This document shows positions 18,465 to 30,379 of a stretch of DNA of 64,000 nt, piece by piece (within the stretch, counting starts at the first letter, position 1; the number at the start of each line of letters is the position of its first letter). Source of the DNA: an uncultured Chlamydia sp. (lineage in GTDB: Bacteria > Chlamydiota > Chlamydiia > Chlamydiales > Simkaniaceae). A program made the translations under genes and the position numbers. The notes beneath the pieces are model-generated. The model had not been told where the DNA came from. It saw nothing but the letters and a program-made list of their open reading frames with translations, and ran no database searches. The stretch is from NCBI GenBank assembly GCA_946127115.1, contig CAMGYI010000001.1:598857-662856 (forward strand), written 5' to 3'.

Positions 18465-19090
18465 AGCTGTGAATCAATCTCTTTCATAGCATCGGTATAA
18501 ACAGAATCGACATCTTTTGAAGCGTCGATGACACGGAACCGATCAGGTTCATCCTTAGAAAGCGATAGAAAAGCTTCTCGCACTTTTGTGTGAAAATCGA
18601 GGTTTTCTTCTTCAAGGCGATCGTAAGTATTTTTTTTCTTTGCACGAGAAAGTCCAACTTTAGGATCAAGGTCTAGATATAAAGTCAGGTTAGGAACCAA
18701 CCCATCCGTGGCAGCCAAACAGAGCCCTCGGAGAAGGTTTATACTTAGAGACCGGGCAGCGCCCTGATAGGCTAGCGTGGAATCGTTAAACCGATCACAG
18801 AGAATAATTTTTCCTTGCTCAAGAGCAGGAAAGATAAGCTCTTGAACGTGCTGAGAGCGGTCAGCAAGATAGAGGAATAATTCACTTTGCCGGCAGATAA
18901 GACTTTTTTTTTGATGAAGGAGAAGACTTCGAATTTCTTTCCCCAAGGAAGTTCCACCAGGCTCCAACGTCCGGACTACTGTATGTCCTTTTGCTGTGAG
19001 CACGTCGTAAATACGATTAATCAGTGTGGTCTTTCCTCCCCCTTCTCCCCCTTCAAAGGTAATAAAAAGACCTTTATTTCGCTTCTTCAC
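18452..19090 (-). CDS. tmk: Thymidylate kinase
   Basis: Phosphorylates dTMP to dTDP. 212 residues from GTG 19090; the frame is open to 19135, but that extension is lysine-rich and lies inside gyrA. P-loop FEGGEGGGKTT is at about 12-22, the DR(Y/F) motif reads CDRFNDST, and the lid is RAKKKNTYDRLE. Overlaps the end of gyrA by 17 bases and the start of holB by 13, giving tight translational coupling of nucleotide supply to replication genes. Confidence 0.92.
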   Translation of the reverse strand: MKKRNKGLFITFEGGEGGGKTTLINRIYDVLTAKGHTVVRTLEPGGTSLGKEIRSLLLHQKKSLICRQSELFLYLADRSQHVQELIFPALEQGKIILCDRFNDSTLAYQGAARSLSINLLRGLCLAATDGLVPNLTLYLDLDPKVGLSRAKKKNTYDRLEEENLDFHTKVREAFLSLSKDEPDRFRVIDASKDVDSVYTDAMKEIDSQLCLR

Positions 19091-21548
19091 TCTCTTTTTC
19101 TTCTTCTTTGAGGTGTTCGATCTTTTGCATTGCAATCAAAGTATCGCTATTTTTTAGGTTCACAACCTTCACTCCTTGAGTAGAGCGCCCCATTACCCGA
19201 ATATCTTGCATACTTAGGCGCAGAGTATGCCCAGAGCTCGCCATTAAAACAACGCTATCCTTATCACCAACAGAAAGAGCCCCAACTACTTGTCCGTTAC
19301 GCTTACTAGTAATAATCGAGCGAACTCCTACGCCTCCTCGCTTAGTGTGCCTAAACTGCTTAACGCTAGATCTCTTTCCAAAACCATTTTCGCAAACAAC
19401 AAGGACAGTTTCATTGCCACGCACCACTTCACAAGAAACAACGTGGTCACTGCTGCTCTTGAGTTTAACACCACGAACTCCTCGAGCCACTCTTCCCATT
19501 GTGCGCACTTGATCTTGGTCAAAACGAACTGCCATGCCTTCATAAGTAAAGAGCATGATCTGCTCCTCAAGACAAACAATATGAGCAGCAATCACTTCAT
19601 CACCATCATCGATATTGATCGCATAAACCCCTTTTCGGCGAGGAGAACTGAAGGACTCTAGAAGCGTTTTTTTTACAACCCCTTGCTTGGTTGCCAGAAG
19701 AATCGAAGCATCTTTCTCGTCAAAGCGACGAACACGGAGCTGCGCTGCAATTTGTTCCCCTTCGCTTAATCCTTCAAGAAGGTTAACAAGAGGTTTTCCT
19801 TTTGAGCGTCGACCCGATTCAGGAATTTGCCACACCTTGACCCAGTAGACACGACCAAAATTAGTAAAGAACATAATGGTATCGTGGGTTGAGGCAACAT
19901 AAATATCCTTAATTGTGTCGGTCTCTTTCCTATGATCAAAACCAATCACGCCTTGTCCTCCCCTTCTCTGCTCCTTAAAGGTTCCGATGGGCATTCTTTT
20001 GATATAATCATCATTGGAGATGGTCAAGATCACTGGCTCATCGGCAATAAGGTCTTCCATCTGGAACTCTCCCTCTGCAGGAACGATCTGTGTCTTTCTG
20101 TCTGTCTTATCAAAAGCTTGTATTTCTTGAAGCTCGTCCTTGATGATTCCCCTTACAAGGGTTTCACTTGCAAGGATAGCGCGGTAGTGGGCAATCTTTG
20201 CTTGAAGATCAGCATACTCCTTTTCGATTTTCTCTTTTTCCATCCCTGTCAACTGATAGAGACGAATGTCAAGAACGGCGTTGACTTGGCGATCGGAGAA
20301 CTCATATTTCTCGATAAGTTTGACCTTGGCCTCATCCCGATTTTGACTTCCTCGGATCATTTTAACAACTTCATCGAGATGCTCTAAGGCTTTAAGATAG
20401 CCTTCTAAAATATGTGCGCGCGCTTCGGCCTTGTTGAGTTCAAATCGGGTTCTTGCACGAACGACTTCAATCCGATGGTCAATCCAAGCAGCAATCATCT
20501 GCTTGATGTTCATGATACGAGGAAGTCCTTTATCCAAGGCAAGCATATTGCAACCAAAAGTTACTTGCATATCGGTAAACTTGTAGAGTTGGTTGATAAT
20601 AACATCAGGAATCTCTCCCTTCTTCAGTTCAATCACCACTCGCATTCCATCTTTATCCGATTCGTCTCGAATATCAGAAATTCCGGTGATTTGCCTGTCA
20701 TTAACAAGGTCAGCAATCCGCTCAACGAGACGAGACTTATTCATATTGTATGGGACTTCATCAATAACAATACGTTGCTTATCTGTGTTTTTGATATCTT
20801 CAACATGAAGAGTTCCTCGAAGCATGAGCTTACCACGACCAGTGTGGAAAGCTTCTTTAATGCCTCGGTAACCACAAATCATTCCACCTGTTGGGAAATC
20901 AGGCGCAGGCATCACTTCCATAATTTCGTCGATCAAAACTTTAGGATCATCGATCACCATTTCAGTCGCTCTACAGAGTTCTTTCAAGTTGTGGGGAGGG
21001 ATATTAGTCGCCATCCCAACTGCAATCCCAGAGGATCCATTGCAAAGTAGATTGGGAAATTTTGCAGGGAAAACTGTCGGTTCTTTCTTGGTTTCATCGT
21101 AGTTCGGGGCATACTCGACCGTTTCTTTGTCGAGGTCTTCCATAAGAGCCATTGAAGGTTTCGTAAGACGTGCTTCAGTATACCTCATCGCAGCAGGAGG
21201 ATCACCATCAATAGAGCCGAAGTTTCCTTGTCCCTGCACCATAGTATAGCGCATCACCCAATCTTGTGCCATTCGGACAAGGGTGGGATAGATAACTTGT
21301 TCACCATGTGGGTGGTAATCTCCGGAAGTGTCACCACAAATCTTCGCACATTTTCGATGTTTAGCACCCGGACTCAAATTAAGCTGCCGCATCGCAAAAA
21401 GGATACGCCGTTGTGAAGGTTTTAGACCATCGCGAACATCTGGAAGAGCACGAGCAATAATGACCGACATAGAGTAACGGAGATAACTCTCCTTCATTTC
21501 CTCTTCCACACTCCGTGGGACAATTGTTTCTCCTTCAAGGTAGGACAT
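19074..21548 (-). CDS. gyrA: DNA gyrase subunit A
   Basis: Breakage-reunion subunit of gyrase, introducing negative supercoils. 824 residues. The catalytic Tyr is 123 (in AAMRYTEARL). The GyrA-box in the C-terminal beta-pinwheel reads QRRGGQG, near the consensus QRRGGKG, which marks it as GyrA and not ParC. The quinolone pocket is unusual: after HPHG the residues are EQVIYP, so the usual Ser83 and Asp87 are Gln and Pro. The tail is acidic (EEEKESEEAK). Follows gyrB by 11 bases. Confidence 0.95.
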   Translation of the reverse strand: MSYLEGETIVPRSVEEEMKESYLRYSMSVIIARALPDVRDGLKPSQRRILFAMRQLNLSPGAKHRKCAKICGDTSGDYHPHGEQVIYPTLVRMAQDWVMRYTMVQGQGNFGSIDGDPPAAMRYTEARLTKPSMALMEDLDKETVEYAPNYDETKKEPTVFPAKFPNLLCNGSSGIAVGMATNIPPHNLKELCRATEMVIDDPKVLIDEIMEVMPAPDFPTGGMICGYRGIKEAFHTGRGKLMLRGTLHVEDIKNTDKQRIVIDEVPYNMNKSRLVERIADLVNDRQITGISDIRDESDKDGMRVVIELKKGEIPDVIINQLYKFTDMQVTFGCNMLALDKGLPRIMNIKQMIAAWIDHRIEVVRARTRFELNKAEARAHILEGYLKALEHLDEVVKMIRGSQNRDEAKVKLIEKYEFSDRQVNAVLDIRLYQLTGMEKEKIEKEYADLQAKIAHYRAILASETLVRGIIKDELQEIQAFDKTDRKTQIVPAEGEFQMEDLIADEPVILTISNDDYIKRMPIGTFKEQRRGGQGVIGFDHRKETDTIKDIYVASTHDTIMFFTNFGRVYWVKVWQIPESGRRSKGKPLVNLLEGLSEGEQIAAQLRVRRFDEKDASILLATKQGVVKKTLLESFSSPRRKGVYAINIDDGDEVIAAHIVCLEEQIMLFTYEGMAVRFDQDQVRTMGRVARGVRGVKLKSSSDHVVSCEVVRGNETVLVVCENGFGKRSSVKQFRHTKRGGVGVRSIITSKRNGQVVGALSVGDKDSVVLMASSGHTLRLSMQDIRVMGRSTQGVKVVNLKNSDTLIAMQKIEHLKEEEKESEEAK

Positions 21549-21559
21549 GATTTCTCCTA

Positions 21560-24061
<2,502 letters not shown>

Positions 24062-24071
24062 CTATTCGTTT

Positions 24072-24401
24072 TTATCCTATCCTAAAAAAGATGTCTCGAA
24101 AAGTAATTTTCGGAAATCTCTTTCGAAATGCCGCCACAAGACGAGGTTTTTCGTGCTCAATGAGCAAACTATTAAGAGTAGAATTTTTTACTTGCACCCT
24201 GAGCACCCCTTCCTTAAAGCTAACTGCTCGGGACATTTTACAGATTCTCTTCCCCACAATCTCAGGCCACGCACTTAGTATTTGCTCTGGCTTATCACTT
24301 AATTTCTCAGAAAGATCGAACAAAATCCCTGGGAGCAACTCCTTGATCTGCCTGCCTGTCGGTGCAGTTCCATCATAATTTCTAGGTATCCGTTTTTTCA
24401 T
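24072..24401 (-). CDS. dciA: DciA-like DUF721 protein (helicase loader candidate)
   Basis: DUF721/DciA proteins load or regulate the replicative helicase DnaB in bacteria that lack DnaC/DnaI. 109 residues from ATG 24401; a GTG at 24413 is possible. The typical core is visible: a basic start (MKKRIPRNYDG), the WPEIVGKRICKMSRAVSF strand-turn region and the VQVKNSTLNSLLIEHE helix. First gene of the gyrase operon, 17 bases before gyrB, matching CT191. Function is inferred from family. Confidence 0.8.
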   Translation of the reverse strand: MKKRIPRNYDGTAPTGRQIKELLPGILFDLSEKLSDKPEQILSAWPEIVGKRICKMSRAVSFKEGVLRVQVKNSTLNSLLIEHEKPRLVAAFRKRFPKITFRDIFFRIG

Positions 24402-24428
24402 CCACCGTCGCACCAGTCACTTTTTTGC

Positions 24429-24457
24429 ACTATAGGAAACCTGGTTCAAAAGTGCAA
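24429..24457 (-). promoter_or_regulatory. Promoter of the dciA-gyrBA-tmk-holB operon
   Basis: On the minus strand TTGCAC (24457-24452) and TATAGT (24434-24429) are separated by exactly 17 bases, a good housekeeping-sigma promoter. Predicted start near 24422 gives a leader of about 20 bases to the ATG at 24401. Confidence 0.65.
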
Positions 24458-24741
24458 GCAAATTATAACAGAAACCGCGATATAAATAGACTCTAAAATC
24501 ACAAAGTTTTCCTTGATCCAAACTGTTTTATTTACCACTCTGAAATCTTTAACGCGAGTGACCTACGAAAAGTCTTTTGTTGTCCATTTTGAAAAGCCAT
24601 TGCCTTCCTTTTAATGCTACATTCATAGGGAGATCAAGGATCTCTACCTCTCCAAGCAAGGGTTTTGAATAAAAATTATTTCTTTGCAGAAAGAGCGTGG
24701 CTTCATATTGTTTTAGAAACCATTTTTCTCTTCTCTGTTAT

Positions 24742-24774
24742 ACAACCAATCAAATTTTTAATTTGATTGGTTGT
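24742..24774. repeat. 14-bp perfect inverted repeat
   Basis: ACAACCAATCAAAT and its exact complement are separated by five bases (TTTTA). The stem is AT-rich and has no T-run, so it is not a classic terminator. It coincides with the end of the transposase relic on the minus strand and may be what remains of an insertion-sequence terminus. Confidence 0.7.
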
Positions 24775-24920
24775 CATGTAAGTTCAAGGGAATTATTGTG
24801 AGATCTAGAAATATAGGTACTGGTAGGTTCGCAGTGGGGGCAAACTTTATAAAATCAAGAGAATAAGGAGGAAGATATTCCAAAGTATGGCCTGCGACTT
24901 TTCTTGAATAGATTTGCTTT
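24758..24920 (-). pseudogene. C-terminal fragment of an IS630-type transposase
   Basis: On the minus strand one frame reads KVAGHTLEYLPPYSLDF and runs to a TAA at 24758. This is the LPPYSPDLNP hallmark region of IS630/Tc1-type DDE transposases with Pro replaced by Leu; the catalytic Glu region after it is lost. No start codon and no upstream catalytic domain next to it. A matching central fragment lies at 37.57-37.65 kb on the same strand. The rest of 24402-25005 holds the gyrase promoter and no gene. Confidence 0.65.
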
Positions 24921-25005
24921 TATAAAAGGAGGGTTACCAAAGCTGACGCAATATAGAATCGAGTCGTAAAATCTTATCACCTTTAAAGAGTCCTTTAGTC
25001 TATTT

Positions 25006-25581
25006 TTATTTTTTTTTAATTTGGTATTTCAACTGTACCAAACCACTTGGATAAGATTGTGAAGAGATCAAATGACATATGAACTCTTGGCCTATTTCTC
25101 TAAAAAGAGTTATTCCTGAACCAAGAATAAGGGGAATTACGGACAGAGTAATGCAGTCTACCATTTTCAGCTCTAAAAATTGCGAAATCGTTACTCCACC
25201 ATCTATCCATATATGTTGAATTCCATCTGAATGAAGTTGAGAGATTAATTGGGTCAAATCTCCCTGGAAGAGCTCGGCTTCCTCTCTAACAGTTTTTAAG
25301 CTCTTACTCAGGACAACAATTCTTTTCCCTTTGTATGGCCAGTCTAGAACACTAGCAGCCACTTCGTAGGTATTTCTCCCAAGAATCACTGCATCAATGC
25401 TATTGAGTAGTTTTTGGAATCCATAATCTTCATCGAATCCGCTTACTCGATCAAGCCAATCAATGTTACCATCTTTGCGGGCAATGTATCCATCGATGCT
25501 TGTTGCAATGTAGATAGAGATTTTTGGTCGATCTATATCTTTGGGATCACCGTCACAAAAATCAGGTTTTTCAATTGGCAT
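25006..25581 (-). CDS. Dihydrofolate-reductase-like (RibD C-terminal family) protein
   Basis: 191 residues with the YwjB/YyaP-type fold related to DHFR and RibD-C: ISIYIATSIDGYIARKDG near residues 22-39, AVILGRNTYEV at about 63-73, and IWIDGGVTISQFLE at about 122-135. Such proteins use NADPH on unknown substrates, and some confer folate-antagonist tolerance. Isolated between transposon relics, which hints at acquisition by transfer. Ribosome site is weak. A true housekeeping DHFR role is less likely, since the family is distinct. Confidence 0.75.
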   Translation of the reverse strand: MPIEKPDFCDGDPKDIDRPKISIYIATSIDGYIARKDGNIDWLDRVSGFDEDYGFQKLLNSIDAVILGRNTYEVAASVLDWPYKGKRIVVLSKSLKTVREEAELFQGDLTQLISQLHSDGIQHIWIDGGVTISQFLELKMVDCITLSVIPLILGSGITLFREIGQEFICHLISSQSYPSGLVQLKYQIKKK

Positions 25582-25624
25582 TTCTTCATTCCATATTGGA
25601 CGTTATAAAATACATTCTACACTC

Positions 25625-26242
25625 TAAAGGTGTTTACCACAACGTAAAATCGATTGAGACAAGAAGTCGTTGTAAAGAGTTGTCTCTCTATAGAAGAAGA
25701 GCCCATCCTTACAGTAAGATAAATCTAGAGCCCTGAATAAAGAAGCGGGCCCGACAATGAAGCAAAGGTTGAAAATCTGGGAAAGAAACTGCAAGGTTGA
25801 AGTCCTCCTGACAGCCATGCGATCAGGTAAGCGCTAGATAATGAGTATGGCAAAGATATCTGAATCTACGTTTGAAGGATCGTGATAAGTTGACAAGCGG
25901 AAATGGCTAATACGCTTGAGCCAAAATGATAATAGGAGTGAGTAAGAAGGCTTCGATTTCCTTTTCGCACTGTTCGTAAACTCCTCGGTCTACAGTAGGT
26001 GCCTAACCTCATGTACTTGTTGCAAAAAAACTTGGAAATCTCATAGTGTTCCCATGGAAAAGCATAGGTAAGCATCTCGTAAGAGATGCCAAGGCGCTGT
26101 GAGTCTGAGATGTTGGAAAAAGCAGATGTCGTTTTGTAACGAAGCAAATATGGGCTGAAATATTGCCTGATACGAAAGTATGCCCAGGTCCAACGGGTGC
26201 TTCTTTGTAAGAGAGATTGAAGAACTTTTGAAATAAAAGAAT
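25625..26242 (+). mobile_element. Probable 5' RNA part of a degenerate group II intron
   Basis: No credible protein is encoded here, and the minus-strand frames look like shadows. The stretch leads directly into a group II intron reverse-transcriptase start on the plus strand, which is where intron domains I-III lie. I could not fix the 5' end: no clear GTGYG boundary stands out. Assignment is by position more than by recognised motif. Confidence 0.4.
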
Positions 26243-26590
26243 TTGCAAATAACGACGCTTCATCAAGTAGTTGGTGCACCTTTAGCAGAAGACTTAAACT
26301 GGGAAACCATTGAATTCCACGTACAAAAGCTTCAATTGCGTATTGCAAAGGCTGTAAAATCTGGACGCTTCCGCAAAGCCAAGGCTTTGCAATGGATTCT
26401 GACACGTTCATTTTATGCTAAATTATTAGTGGTCAAAAGATTCCCCAAAACAAGGGTAAAAACACTTCTAGAGTAGATCGCATTATCTGGAAAACCTCTC
26501 GTCAAAAGATGCAAGCTGTGAAGACTCTAAAGAGAAGAGGGTATTGATCTCTTCCTCTTAGACGTATTCACATTCCCAAAAAGAATGGGT
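26243..26590 (+). pseudogene. Group II intron reverse transcriptase, N-terminal remnant
   Basis: The frame reads the RT N-terminal domain: EDLNWETIEFHVQKLQLRI, then RFRKAKALQWILTRSF and AKLLVVKR. After a one-base shift near 26450 it continues NKGKNTSRVDRIIWKT and QKMQAVKTLKRRGY, hits a TGA (26545-26547), then SLPLRRIHIPKKNG and a TAG. All are standard RT-0/RT-1 motifs of intron maturases. Catalytic RT blocks (YADD), maturase and endonuclease domains are absent. The remnant stops right before ubiE. Confidence 0.85.
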
Positions 26591-26661
26591 AGTATCTTGT
26601 GGTTTTATCCTTGTTTTTTTCAAAGCGGATTGATAGTGTTGGGTTCTTAAGTGGAGTTTCT

Positions 26662-27396
26662 GTGAATCAAGTAGCTGAAGAGTCTAGGGAAGATGTTTGG
26701 AAGATGTTTGATCAGATCTCATCGAGATATGATCTGATCAATCATCTGTTTTCTTTTGGAATTGATGTATATTGGCGTCGACAGCTGATCCGTCATTTGC
26801 CTAAAGGAAAGGATATCCGCCTTCTTGATTTGGCAACAGGTACTGGAAACCAACTGATCGCTATTGTTAAAAAATCCAAACAGGTTAACACTGCTCTGGG
26901 ACTTGACATGTCTTTGGAAATGATTCGAAGAGGTCAGCGGAAAATTATCGACAAACCCTACGCGCATCAGGTTACCTTAATGGAAGGGGATGCAACAGCA
27001 ATTAACCTGCTAGAGGAAACGGTTGAATGTGTCACAATGTCGTTTGGCATTCGCAACGTTGCAGATGTCGATAAATGCTTAGAGGAATGTTTTCGCGTTC
27101 TAACACCCTATGGTCGAGTAATGATTTTAGAATTTTCTCTCCCTAGAAATCGGATCATTCGGGGGCTTCATCTCTTATATTTGCGTCATGTTCTTCCTAA
27201 CCTTGCCGGATGGATTTCCAGAAATCAAAAAGCCTACCGCTACTTGAACAATACTGTCGAATCCTTTCCCTATGGAGAAGCCTTTTGTGATAAAATCAAA
27301 AAGGCAGGATTCTACCGTGTTAAGGCCTACCCCTTAACTTTTGGCATTGCAACCCTGTACATTGGAGAAAAGCTTCCGTGCGGCACCGACTTGTAA
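26662..27396 (+). CDS. ubiE: Demethylmenaquinone methyltransferase
   Basis: UbiE/MenG, the final step: methylates demethylmenaquinone with S-adenosylmethionine. 244 residues from GTG 26662, preceded by GTGGAG; the longer frame to 26599 reaches into intron debris. SAM motif LLDLATGTG lies at about 54-62. The UbiE signatures YDLINHLFSFGIDVYWRR and MSFGIRNV are clear. First gene of the men operon. It overlaps menF by 19 bases. Given the neighbours, menaquinone is the natural product. Confidence 0.93.
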   Translation: MNQVAEESREDVWKMFDQISSRYDLINHLFSFGIDVYWRRQLIRHLPKGKDIRLLDLATGTGNQLIAIVKKSKQVNTALGLDMSLEMIRRGQRKIIDKPYAHQVTLMEGDATAINLLEETVECVTMSFGIRNVADVDKCLEECFRVLTPYGRVMILEFSLPRNRIIRGLHLLYLRHVLPNLAGWISRNQKAYRYLNNTVESFPYGEAFCDKIKKAGFYRVKAYPLTFGIATLYIGEKLPCGTDL

Positions 27397-28643
27397 CCCC
27401 ACCTTCTAAAATCCTTAAAGCCTTGTCGAATACTCCCTTCCGCCCGAAGCCGTTTATCTTAAACGGAAAAACCATTCCTCATATGCGCCTTGAAGTTCCG
27501 TTTCCGGTTAATGACCTTTTCGCATGGCTTAAAGCACAAACTCTTTATCCAAAAGTCTATTTTGAAACCCCTCAGGAAGGAGTTATAGCAGGGATTGGAA
27601 GCGCGGTCAAGATTGATCATCTTCCCCACTTTGGTGGCAAAGCCGGCCCCCGATTTTTCGGTGGAAGAGATTTTATGAAACGGAAGAGGAAAACTTGGAA
27701 AGAATTTCCAGGGTGCACTTACTTTCTACCCTTAGTTCAAGTAGAAAAACGGAACACAGAAACCTATCTTTGTATTAACCGTGTCTCCGAAACCCTCGAT
27801 CTTTCTTTAGAAACTGAAACTCCATTGGTTGATTCTCGCGCATTGGGATCCCGTTCTGACTCCTCTTCTTATCCTGTATGGGAACGAGAAGTCAATGCAA
27901 TTTTAAAGGGAATTCGACAAGGAGACTCTCTAAAGGTCGTCCTTGCAAGGTGCACGAAAATCGAAACTGAAGAAAAGGTTTCTGCATACTCTATTCTGAG
28001 AGCACTTCAAGGGAAAAACCGTTTTGCCTTCCAGTTTTCAAAAGGACAAACATTTATTGGAAATTCTCCTGAAACACTCTACCGCAGAGTGGGTAATCGA
28101 ATCGAAAGTGCTGCAATTGCGGGAACCCGCGCCCGAGGTAAAACCCTTGAGGAGAATGCCAAGCTAAAAGATACTCTATTAAATTGTCCTAAAGAAAGGC
28201 ACGAATTGCAAGTCGTACGAGACATAATTGTTTCCACTTTAGCCCCTCTTTGTCAGTCTTTGCAGATCGACAGCTGTAAAGTCCTGCAAACTCCCAATGT
28301 CCAGCACCTCCACCACCACATTGAAGGCGTTTTAAAAGAGGGTTTTTCTGATGAGTCACTAGTAAATGCTCTGCACCCCACTCCAGCGGTTGGCGGGTTT
28401 CCTAAAGAAACAGCTCTTACGGAAATTGGAATAAGAGAAGCTTTTGATCGGGGCTGGTATGCCGCTCCTATCGGCTATATCTCACCAAATCAATCACATC
28501 ACCTCGTTGCTATTCGCTCAGCACTTATTGAAGAAAGCACCATCCGGATTTTTGCTGGAACCGGACTAGTTAATGGATCTACTCCTCTAGGAGAGTGGAA
28601 CGAGCTCGAGCATAAAATATCTCAATATATGGGGATTTTATGA
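27378..28643 (+). CDS. menF: Isochorismate synthase
   Basis: Converts chorismate to isochorismate, the entry to menaquinone synthesis. 421 residues, starting at GTG inside the end of ubiE (GGAG 10 bases upstream). The chorismate-binding domain occupies the C-terminal 260 residues, with SPETLYRR, AIAGTRARGKT, HELQVVRDII, HPTPAVGGFPK and the terminal FAGTGLVNGSTPLGEWNELE. The N-terminal half is variable as in other MenF. Overlaps menD by four bases (ATGA). Confidence 0.92.
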   Translation: MRHRLVTPPSKILKALSNTPFRPKPFILNGKTIPHMRLEVPFPVNDLFAWLKAQTLYPKVYFETPQEGVIAGIGSAVKIDHLPHFGGKAGPRFFGGRDFMKRKRKTWKEFPGCTYFLPLVQVEKRNTETYLCINRVSETLDLSLETETPLVDSRALGSRSDSSSYPVWEREVNAILKGIRQGDSLKVVLARCTKIETEEKVSAYSILRALQGKNRFAFQFSKGQTFIGNSPETLYRRVGNRIESAAIAGTRARGKTLEENAKLKDTLLNCPKERHELQVVRDIIVSTLAPLCQSLQIDSCKVLQTPNVQHLHHHIEGVLKEGFSDESLVNALHPTPAVGGFPKETALTEIGIREAFDRGWYAAPIGYISPNQSHHLVAIRSALIEESTIRIFAGTGLVNGSTPLGEWNELEHKISQYMGIL

Positions 28644-30379
28644 AAAATGATACAGGCACCCTTAACGAACTCTGGACACGACTCATTATCAAAGAACTCA
28701 TTCACCATGGAACCAGATCTTTTTGCATCAGTCCAGGTGCTCGATCAACTCCCTTAACTATTGCTGCAGCTACCCACCCTCTTTCTGAAACCTTTGTCCA
28801 CTATGATGAGAGAGGAATGGCCTACCATGCTCTTGGTTATGCCAAAGGAAGCGGACAACCTGTCGCTTTGATTGTAACATCTGGGACGGCTGTTGGAAAT
28901 CTCCTTCCTGCTATTATGGAAGCCCATCACGATCATGTTCCTCTCATCGTCTTGTCAGCTGATCGTCCCCCAGAACTCCGTGACTGCGGGGCTAACCAAA
29001 CAACCGATCAAGTGAAGATTTTTTCAAACTTTGTTAAATGGCAAGGAGACCTTCCCTGTCCCGACAGCAAAATTCCCCAAACTTATGTTGGAACAACGAT
29101 TGCTCAAGCGATGAGCCACTGTCTAAGTGCCCCAAAGGGCCCCGTTCACCTCAACTGTATGTTCCGCAAACCCTTTCTTGACCTTGAAGGTTCTGCTCTT
29201 GTTTCATCGCACCTTTCAAGCCGCTCTGTCCATTCAGCTGAAACAACTCTTTTTCTTGGGAAAACAGTTCTTAATGAAACCTCCTTAGAACGTATTGCTG
29301 ATGAGCTTTCTGAGTATGAAAAGGGGCTGATCTTAATCAGTGGAAATACCCATTTCAAAGATGTGGAACAAGTTTACAGTTTGTCGCGCGCGCTGCAATG
29401 GCCTATCTTTCCTGATATTTTCTCCTCCATTCGCAGCTCTGGGTGTGGGTACGGTGTTATCCCTCATTACGATCTAATCCTAAAGGCCATTGGTGCTCAT
29501 GAAGATTATGCTCCAGAGGCGATTTTGCAATTCGGAGATCGTTTTGTTTCCAGCAAACTAACCGATTGGATCGCCTCAAAAAAGCCAAAAGTTTACTGCC
29601 ACATCTCTCCCCATAGGGACCGAAAGGACCCTATCCACTCAGTGACTCATAGGGTTTCCTCTGACCTTAACCATTTCATCGAGCACTTTCCTCGCTATTT
29701 TTCTGGGCGTTCTCCTTCAAAATGGTTTGAGACATGGAAAGAACTCAACCAACTTATAAAAAAGGGGATCAAAAGCTATTTTGTTGAAAATAACGGTTTT
29801 TCTGAACCTCTCCTTTTTCACTCCTTGAAAGACACTATCCCTTCAAGAGCCGCTCTTTTCTTTTCCAATAGCATGAACGTCAGAAATGGCGACGCATTCT
29901 TTGCTCCTGAAGAGTCTGTCGGACCTATTTTTGGAAACCGAGGACTTTCAGGGATCGATGGAAATATTGCTACGGTTGCAGGAATTGCTAGAGGGAGCGG
30001 AAAACCTGTGATCGCATTTGTGGGAGATCTTGCTTTCTTACATGACCTTAACTCGCTCGCCCAGCTCAAAGATCTCCCAGTAAAACTCATTATTATAAAT
30101 AACAACGGCGGAGATATTTTCAATTTTCTTCCCACCGGGGAAGAGAAAAAACTGTTCACTACTCCTCAAAATTACCTTCTAAAACACGCCGCTCCACTGT
30201 TCGATCTCCTCTATGAAAACCCCCAAACACCCGATGACCTAGTAGACCTTTTAAACGAACCTGATCCTCTTATTATTGAAGTTAACACACTTCAAGGGCA
30301 AAACCTTGCGATCCACAGGGATCTCCTTTCAAACCTACAGGAGATTTCTTCTCGCGTAACTCCGGCTATCTCATGCTAA
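28640..30379 (+). CDS. menD: SEPHCHC synthase
   Basis: Thiamine-diphosphate enzyme joining 2-oxoglutarate and isochorismate. 579 residues. The cofactor-activating Glu is 57 (VHYDERGMAYHALG). The MenD-specific CGANQTTDQ stretch follows SADRPPELRD. The ThDP-binding motif GDLAFLHDLNSL pairs with NNNGGDIFNFLP near the C-terminus. Complete. Overlaps menH by 7 bases. Confidence 0.96.
   Translation: MKNDTGTLNELWTRLIIKELIHHGTRSFCISPGARSTPLTIAAATHPLSETFVHYDERGMAYHALGYAKGSGQPVALIVTSGTAVGNLLPAIMEAHHDHVPLIVLSADRPPELRDCGANQTTDQVKIFSNFVKWQGDLPCPDSKIPQTYVGTTIAQAMSHCLSAPKGPVHLNCMFRKPFLDLEGSALVSSHLSSRSVHSAETTLFLGKTVLNETSLERIADELSEYEKGLILISGNTHFKDVEQVYSLSRALQWPIFPDIFSSIRSSGCGYGVIPHYDLILKAIGAHEDYAPEAILQFGDRFVSSKLTDWIASKKPKVYCHISPHRDRKDPIHSVTHRVSSDLNHFIEHFPRYFSGRSPSKWFETWKELNQLIKKGIKSYFVENNGFSEPLLFHSLKDTIPSRAALFFSNSMNVRNGDAFFAPEESVGPIFGNRGLSGIDGNIATVAGIARGSGKPVIAFVGDLAFLHDLNSLAQLKDLPVKLIIINNNGGDIFNFLPTGEEKKLFTTPQNYLLKHAAPLFDLLYENPQTPDDLVDLLNEPDPLIIEVNTLQGQNLAIHRDLLSNLQEISSRVTPAISC

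Noticed and set aside
25866..26411. 181-codon minus-strand ORF
   Set aside because: It is antisense to the group II intron RNA and the RT start, has no family signature and no ribosome site.
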